Shown here piece after piece: positions 44,201-51,190 of a DNA stretch of 64,000 nt. The notes under the pieces were generated by a model that ran no database searches, was not told the DNA's origin, and was given only the letters and a program-made list of their open reading frames with translations. The stretch is from Clostridia bacterium. GTDB taxonomy: Bacteria > Bacillota > Clostridia > Christensenellales > Borkfalkiaceae. Position 1 is the first letter of the stretch; every line of letters starts with the position of its first letter. Where the stretch lies: contig JAFTHW010000023.1 of NCBI GenBank assembly GCA_017457225.1, forward strand, positions 1-64,000, written 5' to 3'. Both the position numbers and the translations under genes were made by a program.

Positions 44201-46882
44201 CGTACTGATCTTTTGACGGTAGAGATCCAAAAACAGCGCGATGTAATTTTTCAAATGCTTGATCTCTGCGATCACGACTTCGGAAGCGCAATAGAGCGAA
44301 TCGCGAACGAGCAGACTGTACTCGGTCAAATTCACATTGGAGAACGGCGAATTGTAAACGCCGCCGCATTCCTTTGCCGCAGCCGCCGCCTGCACCATCA
44401 TTCGCTCGTACGATTCGATTTTTTCCTTGGTTAAGGAATCATAGAAAGTACTCTCGATATTCATAATATCGGGAGCATTTTTATTCTTCAGGCAAATGAG
44501 CAACGCTTCGTAGATGGAGACTCCCAAACGGCGTTTTTTATGCAAAGCCACGATCGGCTCGGACAAATCCTCGCGTAATTTGGAAATGGCGTTGGATTTT
44601 TCAACAATCCCTACCTTTTCCTGCGTTCCCGCAAGGGACAGCACACTCGTCAATTTTTGCAATACATCCGTTTTATTGGTCTTGTTCGAGTGCAGTTCCA
44701 AGCAAAAGTCGCCCAAACCCAACAAATCCAATCTCTTCTTTACGACGGACAGAGCCGCTTGTTTTTCCGCAACAAACAATACGCGTTTATGATCGTGAAG
44801 CGCATTGGCGATGATATTCGTAATAGTCTGGGATTTACCTGTTCCCGGAGGCCCGTGCAACACGAAACTCTTGCCCGCCTGTGACAATGCGATTGCCTGC
44901 CACTGCGAAGCATCCGCAGGCAAAGGCGTCAACGTTGTATCGGGACGTTCGTCATCCTCTTTTTTGTATTCGTCCGTTCCGTTTCCAACGAGAACGGAAT
45001 TATCGAGCAGCGCCGCAATAATGGGATTTTTCGAGAACTCCTGCACGTTTTGACGTAAATCGTTCCACATCTGGTAACGGGCAAAGGAGAACGCAGCCAA
45101 ATACACGTCGTCGAACACTTCCCAATTCCGCATTCCGATCACTTCCATTCGCACCATCGCAAGAATCTCGGAAATCTTCAAGCCCTGTACCGCTCCGTCC
45201 AAGCCACGAATGTCGATATTGAATTCCTGTTTCAAAAACTCCAACAGCGTAAAGTTAACGGAAACGTCCTCGTCCGTCGGCGCTACGACGTATCCCACGC
45301 CCCCTTTGCCCTTTTTAACGGTTACGGGCTGTAATACGAGCGGAGCATAATGCTCCCCGCCATCCTCACGGGAGTACCATTTCAAGAAACCGAGCGCTAA
45401 ATACAAAATCTTCGTACCCGATTCCTCGTCCGCTTCTTTGTTTTTCTTCACGAGGCGATGCAAAGTTTCCTGCAACGTCCCGTCGTCGCTATACGTTCGG
45501 AGTATCCCCGCGCGGTTTTCGAGCGCAATGAGCTCTTTCATTCCTTTGACTTCCGAAGAGGCTCCGAAATACACTTTCCGCTTCGCGATCTCCTGCACGT
45601 CCGCCGTCGCCGCGGAAAGGGACATTTCCCCCTGTTCGGACAGCGCGTTCAAGGCTTCGTCCACCGATGAAGAGAGAATATGCGTTACGTTCTTTACGGG
45701 CGAGAAGTTCAAAAGCGCGTTCTTCATCGACAAATCCAATAGACGTCTTTCCCATTGTTTGTCCTTGGTTTGCTCCCCGTCTAAACCCAACTTTTGCGTT
45801 TCTCTCAAAAGCCCGGGGGCGGACTCCGGCGACATATCCGACTCGGAAAGAATTTCCGTTCCCTTGACGTTTTTGGCGCGAAGGGGCAACGGCATAATCT
45901 TCGAGATACGGCAACGGCGTACGTCCACGTATCCGTCGAAATATACGCCCGATTGTAATTTCTGTCTGAAATGCGCTTCCGAAGTGGAATACGCGGCGTT
46001 CTTATCCGAGAATAAATCCTCTACGTCAAAACAACTGACGTTATTAATCCCGTCTTCCACGTACGCACCCAAGCGTTGGAGATCGTCCGAAACGGTATCG
46101 ATAAAACAACTATCGTACAGCCACACGCCGCACGTGATCGCGCGCTCGCCATAGACGAGTATGGAATGGAGTCCAAAACTCTCCAAACAAGCCGCCGCAA
46201 ACAACGCCATCTCCAAAGAACTCGCTTTTCGCTCGGATAAAATTTTCACGCCCGCGCCCGCCATAACGGGTTGTGTCAAATCGCAGGGAGTTTTCGTCAT
46301 CGCGTATCTACGCAGGCACGCAAACAGCGCCGCCGCGATCATACGAACCGCGTTTTTATCATTCCCCACGTATCCGTCAAGCGCGTCTGCTACGTTCCAT
46401 TTCTTGAGCTGAGCAGCCACCTCCGTCTGCATTCTCGCGCAATCGGCAAGTCGGGGACGCACGAACGCCGCCAAAGACGCCAAGTCGCCGTTTACGCCCT
46501 GCCAAAAATCAAATGGCAACGTTTTCACCGTCACTTGCGTGGAAAGAATCACTTTTTTCTCTTTTTTGAGTTCCACGTCGATGGTTTCCACCCCGACGTT
46601 TTCCACATTCGCAAAATACAGCGGAGAAAGCACGTCGCCAAGCTCCACTTCTACAACGCTCTCAAACGGAATTTCCTCCAATTCCTTTACGCAACCGAGC
46701 AACATTCCGTTGCCGTTCGACACAGTCAACGTTAAGCCCGCAACCCCCTCTTCTCCCGTATTTTTGATTTGTAAACGGGAAAACAAAGGCTTCCGCGCGA
46801 AATAATCCACATAGGAGTACACCTTCGCAGCTTCGGCTGTCAACGATAAAATTTCTTCTAATTTTCTACTTTTTTGCGCCAT
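41225..46882 (-). CDS. DUF4011 / SF1 helicase / Vsr-like nuclease protein (Hhe-type defence candidate)
   Basis: Very large cytosolic protein, 1885 residues from ATG at 46882 (GGGGAC five bases upstream; an alternative start at 46924 adds 14 residues). The N-terminal 370 residues include a transglutaminase-like segment. A DUF4011 region opens with WERRLLDLSMKNALLNFS near 377. The SF1 helicase has Walker A GPPGTGKSQT (Lys683), Walker B DEASQI (Asp1297), GDPKQLPPTAF (about 1321) and the C-terminal VENVQGDERDV and LNVAVSRAREEMWVF (about 1470-1540). About 600 residues of mostly helical insertion separate motifs I and II. A Vsr/REase-like domain follows (about 1580-1680; KIDVAVVDP with LAIMCD). A DUF3320-like end is at about 1730-1885. 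DUF4011-helicase-Vsr proteins are reported as the single-gene Hhe antiviral system. Confidence 0.8.
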   Translation of the reverse strand: MAQKSRKLEEILSLTAEAAKVYSYVDYFARKPLFSRLQIKNTGEEGVAGLTLTVSNGNGMLLGCVKELEEIPFESVVEVELGDVLSPLYFANVENVGVETIDVELKKEKKVILSTQVTVKTLPFDFWQGVNGDLASLAAFVRPRLADCARMQTEVAAQLKKWNVADALDGYVGNDKNAVRMIAAALFACLRRYAMTKTPCDLTQPVMAGAGVKILSERKASSLEMALFAAACLESFGLHSILVYGERAITCGVWLYDSCFIDTVSDDLQRLGAYVEDGINNVSCFDVEDLFSDKNAAYSTSEAHFRQKLQSGVYFDGYVDVRRCRISKIMPLPLRAKNVKGTEILSESDMSPESAPGLLRETQKLGLDGEQTKDKQWERRLLDLSMKNALLNFSPVKNVTHILSSSVDEALNALSEQGEMSLSAATADVQEIAKRKVYFGASSEVKGMKELIALENRAGILRTYSDDGTLQETLHRLVKKNKEADEESGTKILYLALGFLKWYSREDGGEHYAPLVLQPVTVKKGKGGVGYVVAPTDEDVSVNFTLLEFLKQEFNIDIRGLDGAVQGLKISEILAMVRMEVIGMRNWEVFDDVYLAAFSFARYQMWNDLRQNVQEFSKNPIIAALLDNSVLVGNGTDEYKKEDDERPDTTLTPLPADASQWQAIALSQAGKSFVLHGPPGTGKSQTITNIIANALHDHKRVLFVAEKQAALSVVKKRLDLLGLGDFCLELHSNKTNKTDVLQKLTSVLSLAGTQEKVGIVEKSNAISKLREDLSEPIVALHKKRRLGVSIYEALLICLKNKNAPDIMNIESTFYDSLTKEKIESYERMMVQAAAAAKECGGVYNSPFSNVNLTEYSLLVRDSLYCASEVVIAEIKHLKNYIALFLDLYRQKISTLTRKKLQALDRIATMLSSGVLNKYYKESEEEFYAFFNANKRLDASLDTYFRSYKKLVDISKEYEDLDKWLEAGRIDYEYNKTVKGVVKKLQKAAKSQLTREEITQHLVLVRDIYEAMERIKTNTGLSQYFTFAFGRVDFFDARKNFLKDLYELQELCSSVFMDYNADSFNSMCIRAANGYSIPVLRGLNSSLASFRAAENSFLEITKADRSKTPEDDVLEYYTAKAGALIENVDMLASWCMYKKTAAALDEAGLTFITDALENGSVTGENIIDSFEKNIYKNFLQTNIPLDPVLARFSAGVSEEKAESLRLTMEEFSRLTKEKIRSELISRLPTQSTEGSLGLELATFQRLAKSNLRGTGLRKLFEEIPELSKVIAPCMLMSPITVSQYLQPENGLFDLVIFDEASQIPTAEAICTLARGKAAIVVGDPKQLPPTAFFNTNYVDEDNLENEDMESVLDDCLAINMPQRHLTWHYRSKHESLIAFSNAMYYDNRLCTFPSPDSLNSKVKFVFVEDGVYDRGFTKKNRAEGDALVQEVLRRLTDPQLKNSSIGVVTFSNVQKEYIERKLSAAIAEHRLETVAYDREEPLFVKNLENVQGDERDVIMFSVCYGPDRLGRISLNFGPLNQAGGWRRLNVAVSRAREEMWVFSSMTGAMVDLSKTNSKGVAGLKAFLDFAEKGRTNLAISSSSLITKKVGLGKYIAEELAAYGYDCRYDVGVSGFKIDVAVVDPKNRNKFILAIMCDTPNRFSVKDRNVLQIQTLKRNNWNVMRLYTVNYYNNPKREIKKIKDLLDKLTGADKKGGAELNRSKKTYKAATLESRLENAVYVTSGENDKEILARLKAIVTAEEPISHDFLIRRCLNSLGIVKYGSKIEARMQALIALCGFKYERIFGQSFYRKTDKNIGFDKYRVETSEPLRKNEYDYTPYEIIAITRGALEDKVALYMEEIQTIVAAVLRIAKPTDKFTAYVNDCVTLGEEKGLFVRSVSDRISLA

Positions 46883-46945
46883 AATACGTCCCCGAAAACG
46901 CCCCTTAAAGACAGCGTTTCCCATTCCCTATTTTCTTTCAGTTTC

Positions 46946-46974
46946 ATTATACACGAAAACGTCGAAAAAATCAA
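46946..46974 (-). promoter_or_regulatory. promoter of the DUF4011 helicase gene
   Basis: On the minus strand, TTGATT (46969-46974) and TATAAT (46946-46951) are 17 bases apart. The gene starts within 25-70 bases downstream, depending on the start codon used. The divergent MFS promoter lies about 85 bases away. Confidence 0.75.
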
Positions 46975-47035
46975 CCCCTGCGCTCATTTTTTTGCTCTTT
47001 AAAGCAATTTATTTTTCTTAAAGGTAGAAAATAAC

Positions 47036-47064
47036 TGTACAAGTTTTTTCCCGAGTGATATAAT
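47036..47064 (+). promoter_or_regulatory. promoter of the MFS transporter gene
   Basis: TGTACA (47036-47041) and TATAAT (47059-47064) are 17 bases apart. The start codon is about 33 bases downstream. Confidence 0.7.
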
Positions 47065-47097
47065 ATAGCCACGGTCTTTTAAACTTTGGAGAGCACT

Positions 47098-48354
47098 ATG
47101 AAAAAAAACTATACACGCATCAAATACGCTTGCTATACGACCAACTTGTCGATGGCGGTCATCGGGAATTTAACCCCGATTCTTTTGATTACGTTCCGCA
47201 ATCTTTACGGGATTTCTTATTCTCTCCTTGGGCTTCTCATTTTGATCAATTTCTGCACACAGCTGTTCGTAGATTTAATCTTTTCTTTCTTTTCTCATAA
47301 ATTCAACATTCCTAAAACCGTAAAATTTACTCCCCTGTTATCCGTTGTCGGATTGATCGTATTCGCGGCTGCGCCCGTACTGTTTCCCAAAACTGTTTAT
47401 CTCGGTCTTGCGATCGGCACGGTGATCTTTTCTGCTTCGGGCGGTCTAGCAGAAGTTCTGATCTCTCCCACAATCGCCGCAATCCCCTCCGAAAATCCCG
47501 AGCGGGAAATGAGCAAACTCCACTCGATTTACGCGTGGGGCGTCGTATTCGTCGTCGTAATCGGAACTCTTTTTATATTGGCATTCGGATCGAAAAATTG
47601 GCAAATTTTAACGCTAGCGTTTGCCGTTTGTCCTTTCGTCGCAACGATTTTTTTTGCGGGCGCGACCATTCCCGAAACGAAAAAGCCTGAAAAGATCTCA
47701 GGCGCGTTGGCGTTATGCAGAAAAAAAGAACTGTGGCTGTACGCGTTCGCCATCTTTCTGGGCGGCGCAACCGAATGTACAATGGCGCAGTGGAGTTCGG
47801 GATATTTGGAACAGGCGCTCGGCATTCCTAAAATTTGGGGAGATATTTTCGGCGTTGCTTTATTCGGAGTCGCGCTCGGTTTAGGGCGTTCTCTCTATGC
47901 AAAGTTTGGAAAAAATATCGGTAAAGTTCTCTTTTTCGGCGCAATCGGTGCTACAGCTTGCTATTTGATTTGCGCGCTCGTCAATATTCCCGTTTTAGGG
48001 CTGATCGCGTGCGCCGCCGCGGGATTTTTCGCTTCGATGATGTGGCCCGGAAGTTTAATTGCGTCTACTGACAGCCTGCCCGAAGGCGGAGTATTTTTAT
48101 ACGCAATGATGGCGGCAGGCGGCGATCTCGGCGCGTCCATAGGACCGCAAATGATCGGCGTCGTTACGGACACGGTAGCCTCCTCCGCCTTTGCAACAAA
48201 ACTTTCGACGAGTCTTTCCCTCTCCCCCGAACAACTCGGAATGAAAGCGGGAATGTTAATCGCCGCCCTCTTCCCGCTCCTTGCCGTTTGGATTTATTTG
48301 TATATATGGAAAGGAAAGAAAAAACCGAAGTTACTCGATTCAATCAACTCTTAA
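47098..48354 (+). CDS. MFS transporter
   Basis: Major facilitator superfamily protein, 418 residues with about 12 membrane helices. The start at 47098 follows GGAGAG directly, while a TTG four codons earlier overlaps that site. The loop between helices 2 and 3 has HKFNIPKTVKF, and the symmetric loop between 8 and 9 has YAKFGKNIGKVLF. The pattern of helix motifs (SPTIAAIPSENPEREMSKLHSIYAWG in helices 4-5, then GGATECTMAQWSSGYLEQ) resembles sugar transporters of the FucP/GlpT-like MFS group, but the substrate cannot be assigned. It is divergent from the DUF4011 helicase and converges on the ferritin-like gene. Confidence 0.85.
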   Translation: MKKNYTRIKYACYTTNLSMAVIGNLTPILLITFRNLYGISYSLLGLLILINFCTQLFVDLIFSFFSHKFNIPKTVKFTPLLSVVGLIVFAAAPVLFPKTVYLGLAIGTVIFSASGGLAEVLISPTIAAIPSENPEREMSKLHSIYAWGVVFVVVIGTLFILAFGSKNWQILTLAFAVCPFVATIFFAGATIPETKKPEKISGALALCRKKELWLYAFAIFLGGATECTMAQWSSGYLEQALGIPKIWGDIFGVALFGVALGLGRSLYAKFGKNIGKVLFFGAIGATACYLICALVNIPVLGLIACAAAGFFASMMWPGSLIASTDSLPEGGVFLYAMMAAGGDLGASIGPQMIGVVTDTVASSAFATKLSTSLSLSPEQLGMKAGMLIAALFPLLAVWIYLYIWKGKKKPKLLDSINS

Positions 48355-48365
48355 CGCTTGCAAAA

Positions 48366-48402
48366 AACCGCCCGTCGCGTTCCATACGCGACGGGCTTTT
48401 GC
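48366..48402. terminator. bidirectional terminator between MFS and ferritin-like genes
   Basis: Perfect 11-bp stem GCCCGTCGCGT/ACGCGACGGGC with a TCCAT loop, with TTTT on the plus side and TTTTTTG on the minus side. It serves both converging genes. Confidence 0.85.
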
Positions 48403-48403
48403 G

Positions 48404-49684
48404 TTAGTCTTTATTACAATAAAATTCCGTAGAATCCGCAGCATTCGGTTTTCTGCCGACAGACGTATTGTCCTGACGACGGTTACGAAGCTCGGGCACG
48501 GGGCTGGGCGCTACCTGATAGCGGTAATCCGCACCCCGACGGCGGATAAACGACTCGATGACGCAATGAGAGGGAACGATTTGCGGCGTGGGATTGATAA
48601 TCTCCTGAAAGCGGAAGAAATCGGCGTCTTTGGGAAGATCTTTGACTTTTACGTAATCTTCTTTGAGCGACGTATATTGCACGGTTTCGCCTAAGATCTT
48701 CCGCACGTACTCTATATTTTCGTGCAGACAAATGGGCGCGGGAAATTCCGCGTCGGGAATAACTTCGTTCCATTCCTTGCCCTCGTATTTTTTCAAGAGC
48801 TCCGCCGCCTTGTGCAAATGGGAAATTTCGGTGACGAGATTCTCTTCCCAAAACGCTTTGATCCGCGCGTCCGTTTCCGTTTGGTAACACGACCAATACA
48901 AATAACATTCGCAATATTCGTGCCAAAGGAGCATTTCAAACCACGAAGCGTTGGGATCCATCAAAGATTCGTATTGCGTAACGTGCTCTTCTTCCACGAG
49001 CGCAATCTCTTGATACAGCTTTCTGCCGATTTCCGAACAAGCGAAATTCGTCACGTTCATATAATAGTTCATCGTTTGCTGTTCCGCCGCCGTAATGATC
49101 ATTGTAGCTAGAACAGTTTGCGTTTCCGATTTCTTTGCATTAATGGCGCGTTTGACGTTATCCATCGGGAATCTGTGGTGCGCGATCGTCGGACGCCCGG
49201 GCATAATTTCCGTATATCTGCCCACTAGCCACTCTGCATAGATACCCTGCTCCATTTCCAATAAATTCGCATACCGATACAAATGGTCGAAATCTTCCAA
49301 AAGAGCGAAATCCAACGCCGTCTTTACGTTGCAATCCAACTCCCGTTTTGCAAGTTCGGCAGTGAGATCCACGGCGAGCTGTTCATAGCCTATGGTATGC
49401 TCCAAAACCGTTTCGTTCATCGGTTTGAGTAACGAAATTTTAAGCTGTTGCTGTTTTTCAACGGCTCTCGTCAACGCGAGATCGCGTTTTAAATCGTTGT
49501 CGTCCGTGTGGCGCGCAAACTGATGGGAGAACCAATTCGCCTCAAATTCGGTACCGTTCATTAAAATAATACGGGTTTTCGTATACGGATCGACCTCTCT
49601 TTTGTCGTAAGGCTTCGGGTACATTTGTTGCCAATTTTGCAACGATTTTTCAAGGGATATCGGCTTTTCGTTAAACGGATTCAT
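48404..49684 (-). CDS. ferritin-like diiron domain protein of unknown function
   Basis: Cytosolic protein, 426 residues, no signal peptide. The central 90-300 region is helical with ferritin-type metal motifs: Glu95-His96, Glu101, Glu130/His134, Glu201, Glu231-x2-His234 and Glu286-x2-His289. This many carboxylate/histidine pairs in four-helix spacing suggests a diiron centre, perhaps oxidative or storage. The N-terminal 60 residues (YTKTRIILMNGTEFEANWFSHQFAR) and the C-terminal 100 residues are not recognised. The tail has basic and Cys residues. AAAGGAGT precedes ATG at 49684. It stands alone between two terminators. No specific enzyme can be named. Confidence 0.6.
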   Translation of the reverse strand: MNPFNEKPISLEKSLQNWQQMYPKPYDKREVDPYTKTRIILMNGTEFEANWFSHQFARHTDDNDLKRDLALTRAVEKQQQLKISLLKPMNETVLEHTIGYEQLAVDLTAELAKRELDCNVKTALDFALLEDFDHLYRYANLLEMEQGIYAEWLVGRYTEIMPGRPTIAHHRFPMDNVKRAINAKKSETQTVLATMIITAAEQQTMNYYMNVTNFACSEIGRKLYQEIALVEEEHVTQYESLMDPNASWFEMLLWHEYCECYLYWSCYQTETDARIKAFWEENLVTEISHLHKAAELLKKYEGKEWNEVIPDAEFPAPICLHENIEYVRKILGETVQYTSLKEDYVKVKDLPKDADFFRFQEIINPTPQIVPSHCVIESFIRRRGADYRYQVAPSPVPELRNRRQDNTSVGRKPNAADSTEFYCNKD

Positions 49685-49765
49685 TGATTGCTACTCCTTT
49701 CCATAGATTATCACTACTAACAATATGCCCAAATGAAAATTTTTGTATACCCGACCTCTTTTTTA

Positions 49766-49802
49766 CGCAAAAAAACTCCCTGCTAACTAGCAAGGAGCGT
49801 TT
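49766..49802 (-). terminator. terminator of the infB-nrnA operon
   Basis: On the minus strand, CTCCTTGCTA and TAGCAGGGAG form a stem with one G-T mismatch, followed by TTTTTTTGCG, 17 bases after the nrnA stop. Confidence 0.8.
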
Positions 49803-49816
49803 TCCTTAAAATCAAA

Positions 49817-50782
49817 TTATTCCAAATACTGCGAAACCGTGTAAGAGAGTTTGTCGATCACTTCTTCCAACTCGCCAAACAGCATACAGCCTGCCGCGCG
49901 CACGTGTCCGCCTCCGCCGTATACGCCCGCAATCTTATTGACGTCCGCGTAGGTTTTGGAGCGCAGAGAAATCTTATACTGCCGCTTTTTGACTTCCATA
50001 ATCGAAGCCGCCACTTCCACGCTGTCTACGTTCAAGGGAAAGTCCACAAACCCCTCCGTCATCGACGGATCTGCTTCCACCGAGCGCATACGCTCTTCCG
50101 TAATCGAAATCACAGCCAATCTGTCGTCATGGAAATAGCGAATATCGCTCATCACTTTACCGTGAAGTGCCGCCCGAGCCTTAGATTGTTTTTTAAACAA
50201 TACGTAATGATAATAGCGTATATCCGCCCCCGCCCGAACGAGTTCCGCCGCCAAAGCAAGCGTTTCTTCGGTCACGTCGTCGTGCGCAAAATTCCCCGAA
50301 TCGGTCAAAACCCCGATCAATAAATACTCCGCCGTTTGTTGATCGATCGGCGCGCCGAGCGCCTTGATTAGCTTCGCGACGTTCATACAATTCGACGAAC
50401 AATTTCTCACGTAATTGAGTTTTGCGTATTTGGGATTGGAAATATGGTGATCGACGTTAATCGTATCCGTTTTCCGCGCGATATTCTTCCATACGTCGGA
50501 TAAAAGCCCTAAACGTTGCTCGTCGCTGCAATCTACCGAGATCAACAAATCGACGTTGCCCTCGGGATATTTTTTCACGTTTTCAATCCCCTCGATAAAG
50601 GCAAGGTTGGCGGGAATATCGGTTTCAACGCATACCTGGTTGGGGATTTTTAAAAAATCCAACGCCTTGGAAAGAGCAAGAGAAGAGCCGAACGCATCGC
50701 CGTCGGGACGCATATGCGTAAAGATCGCAACGCTTTTCGCTTGCTTGATTCTATCCGCAATTTTCTCCAAAGTACAATCCAT
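49817..50782 (-). CDS. nrnA: DHH/DHHA1 phosphoesterase NrnA (nanoRNase / pAp phosphatase)
   Basis: Degrades short RNA and dephosphorylates pAp; in some species it also acts on pApA from c-di-AMP, 321 residues. The DHH domain has HMRPDGDAFGSSLALSKAL (residues 19-38), SVDCSDEQRLG and NVDHHISN (DHH motif, about 106-113). The DHHA1 domain ends in GVYGGGGHVRAAGCML. It lies 24 bases after rbfA. The link to the CdaA gene in the same window, through c-di-AMP turnover, is suggestive only. Confidence 0.93.
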   Translation of the reverse strand: MDCTLEKIADRIKQAKSVAIFTHMRPDGDAFGSSLALSKALDFLKIPNQVCVETDIPANLAFIEGIENVKKYPEGNVDLLISVDCSDEQRLGLLSDVWKNIARKTDTINVDHHISNPKYAKLNYVRNCSSNCMNVAKLIKALGAPIDQQTAEYLLIGVLTDSGNFAHDDVTEETLALAAELVRAGADIRYYHYVLFKKQSKARAALHGKVMSDIRYFHDDRLAVISITEERMRSVEADPSMTEGFVDFPLNVDSVEVAASIMEVKKRQYKISLRSKTYADVNKIAGVYGGGGHVRAAGCMLFGELEEVIDKLSYTVSQYLE

Positions 50783-50806
50783 TTTCCTCTTCTCCGTTCG
50801 TTTCGT

Positions 50807-51190
50807 TTATTCTTCTTCGTTTACAGGCTCACTCGGTTCATCTTTATGGATCTTTTTAAACAACTCGTCCATCTTCGCGCCATAGATCATACTTCTGTCC
50901 AAGCGGAACGTCAAAGCAGGCACCGTACGCATTTGCATCATTTGCGAAAGCTCGTGACGCACGTAACCCGCGTTTTCCTGTAGAATCTTGAGGGAATTTG
51001 CAGACTCGTCCTCGTTTTTGCCGTAAATACTCACGTAGATATACGCCGTTTTTAAATCGGGCGCGACGTCGGCTTCGGTAACCGAAATCAACCCTTTCAA
51101 CGACGGCTGCCTATCTTTTAAACGGCGAATGATCTCGCTAACCGCTTTTTGATATTCGCCGTTCAATCTCGAAGTTCTCGATACTTTCAT
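50807..51190 (-). CDS. rbfA: ribosome-binding factor A
   Basis: Late 30S maturation factor, KH-like fold, 127 residues from ATG at 51190. It begins [20 protein letters not shown] and has GLISVTEADVAPDLKTAYIYVSI and RTVPALTFRLDRS. Its start overlaps the infB stop by one base (TAATG), so the longer frame that reads further into infB is rejected. An acidic tail of about 15 residues ends the protein. Confidence 0.95.
   Translation of the reverse strand: MKVSRTSRLNGEYQKAVSEIIRRLKDRQPSLKGLISVTEADVAPDLKTAYIYVSIYGKNEDESANSLKILQENAGYVRHELSQMMQMRTVPALTFRLDRSMIYGAKMDELFKKIHKDEPSEPVNEEE

Noticed and set aside
45438..46154. 238-codon open frame opposite the DUF4011 helicase
   Set aside because: Antisense to well-supported helicase coding; Ser/Arg-rich product with no motif.
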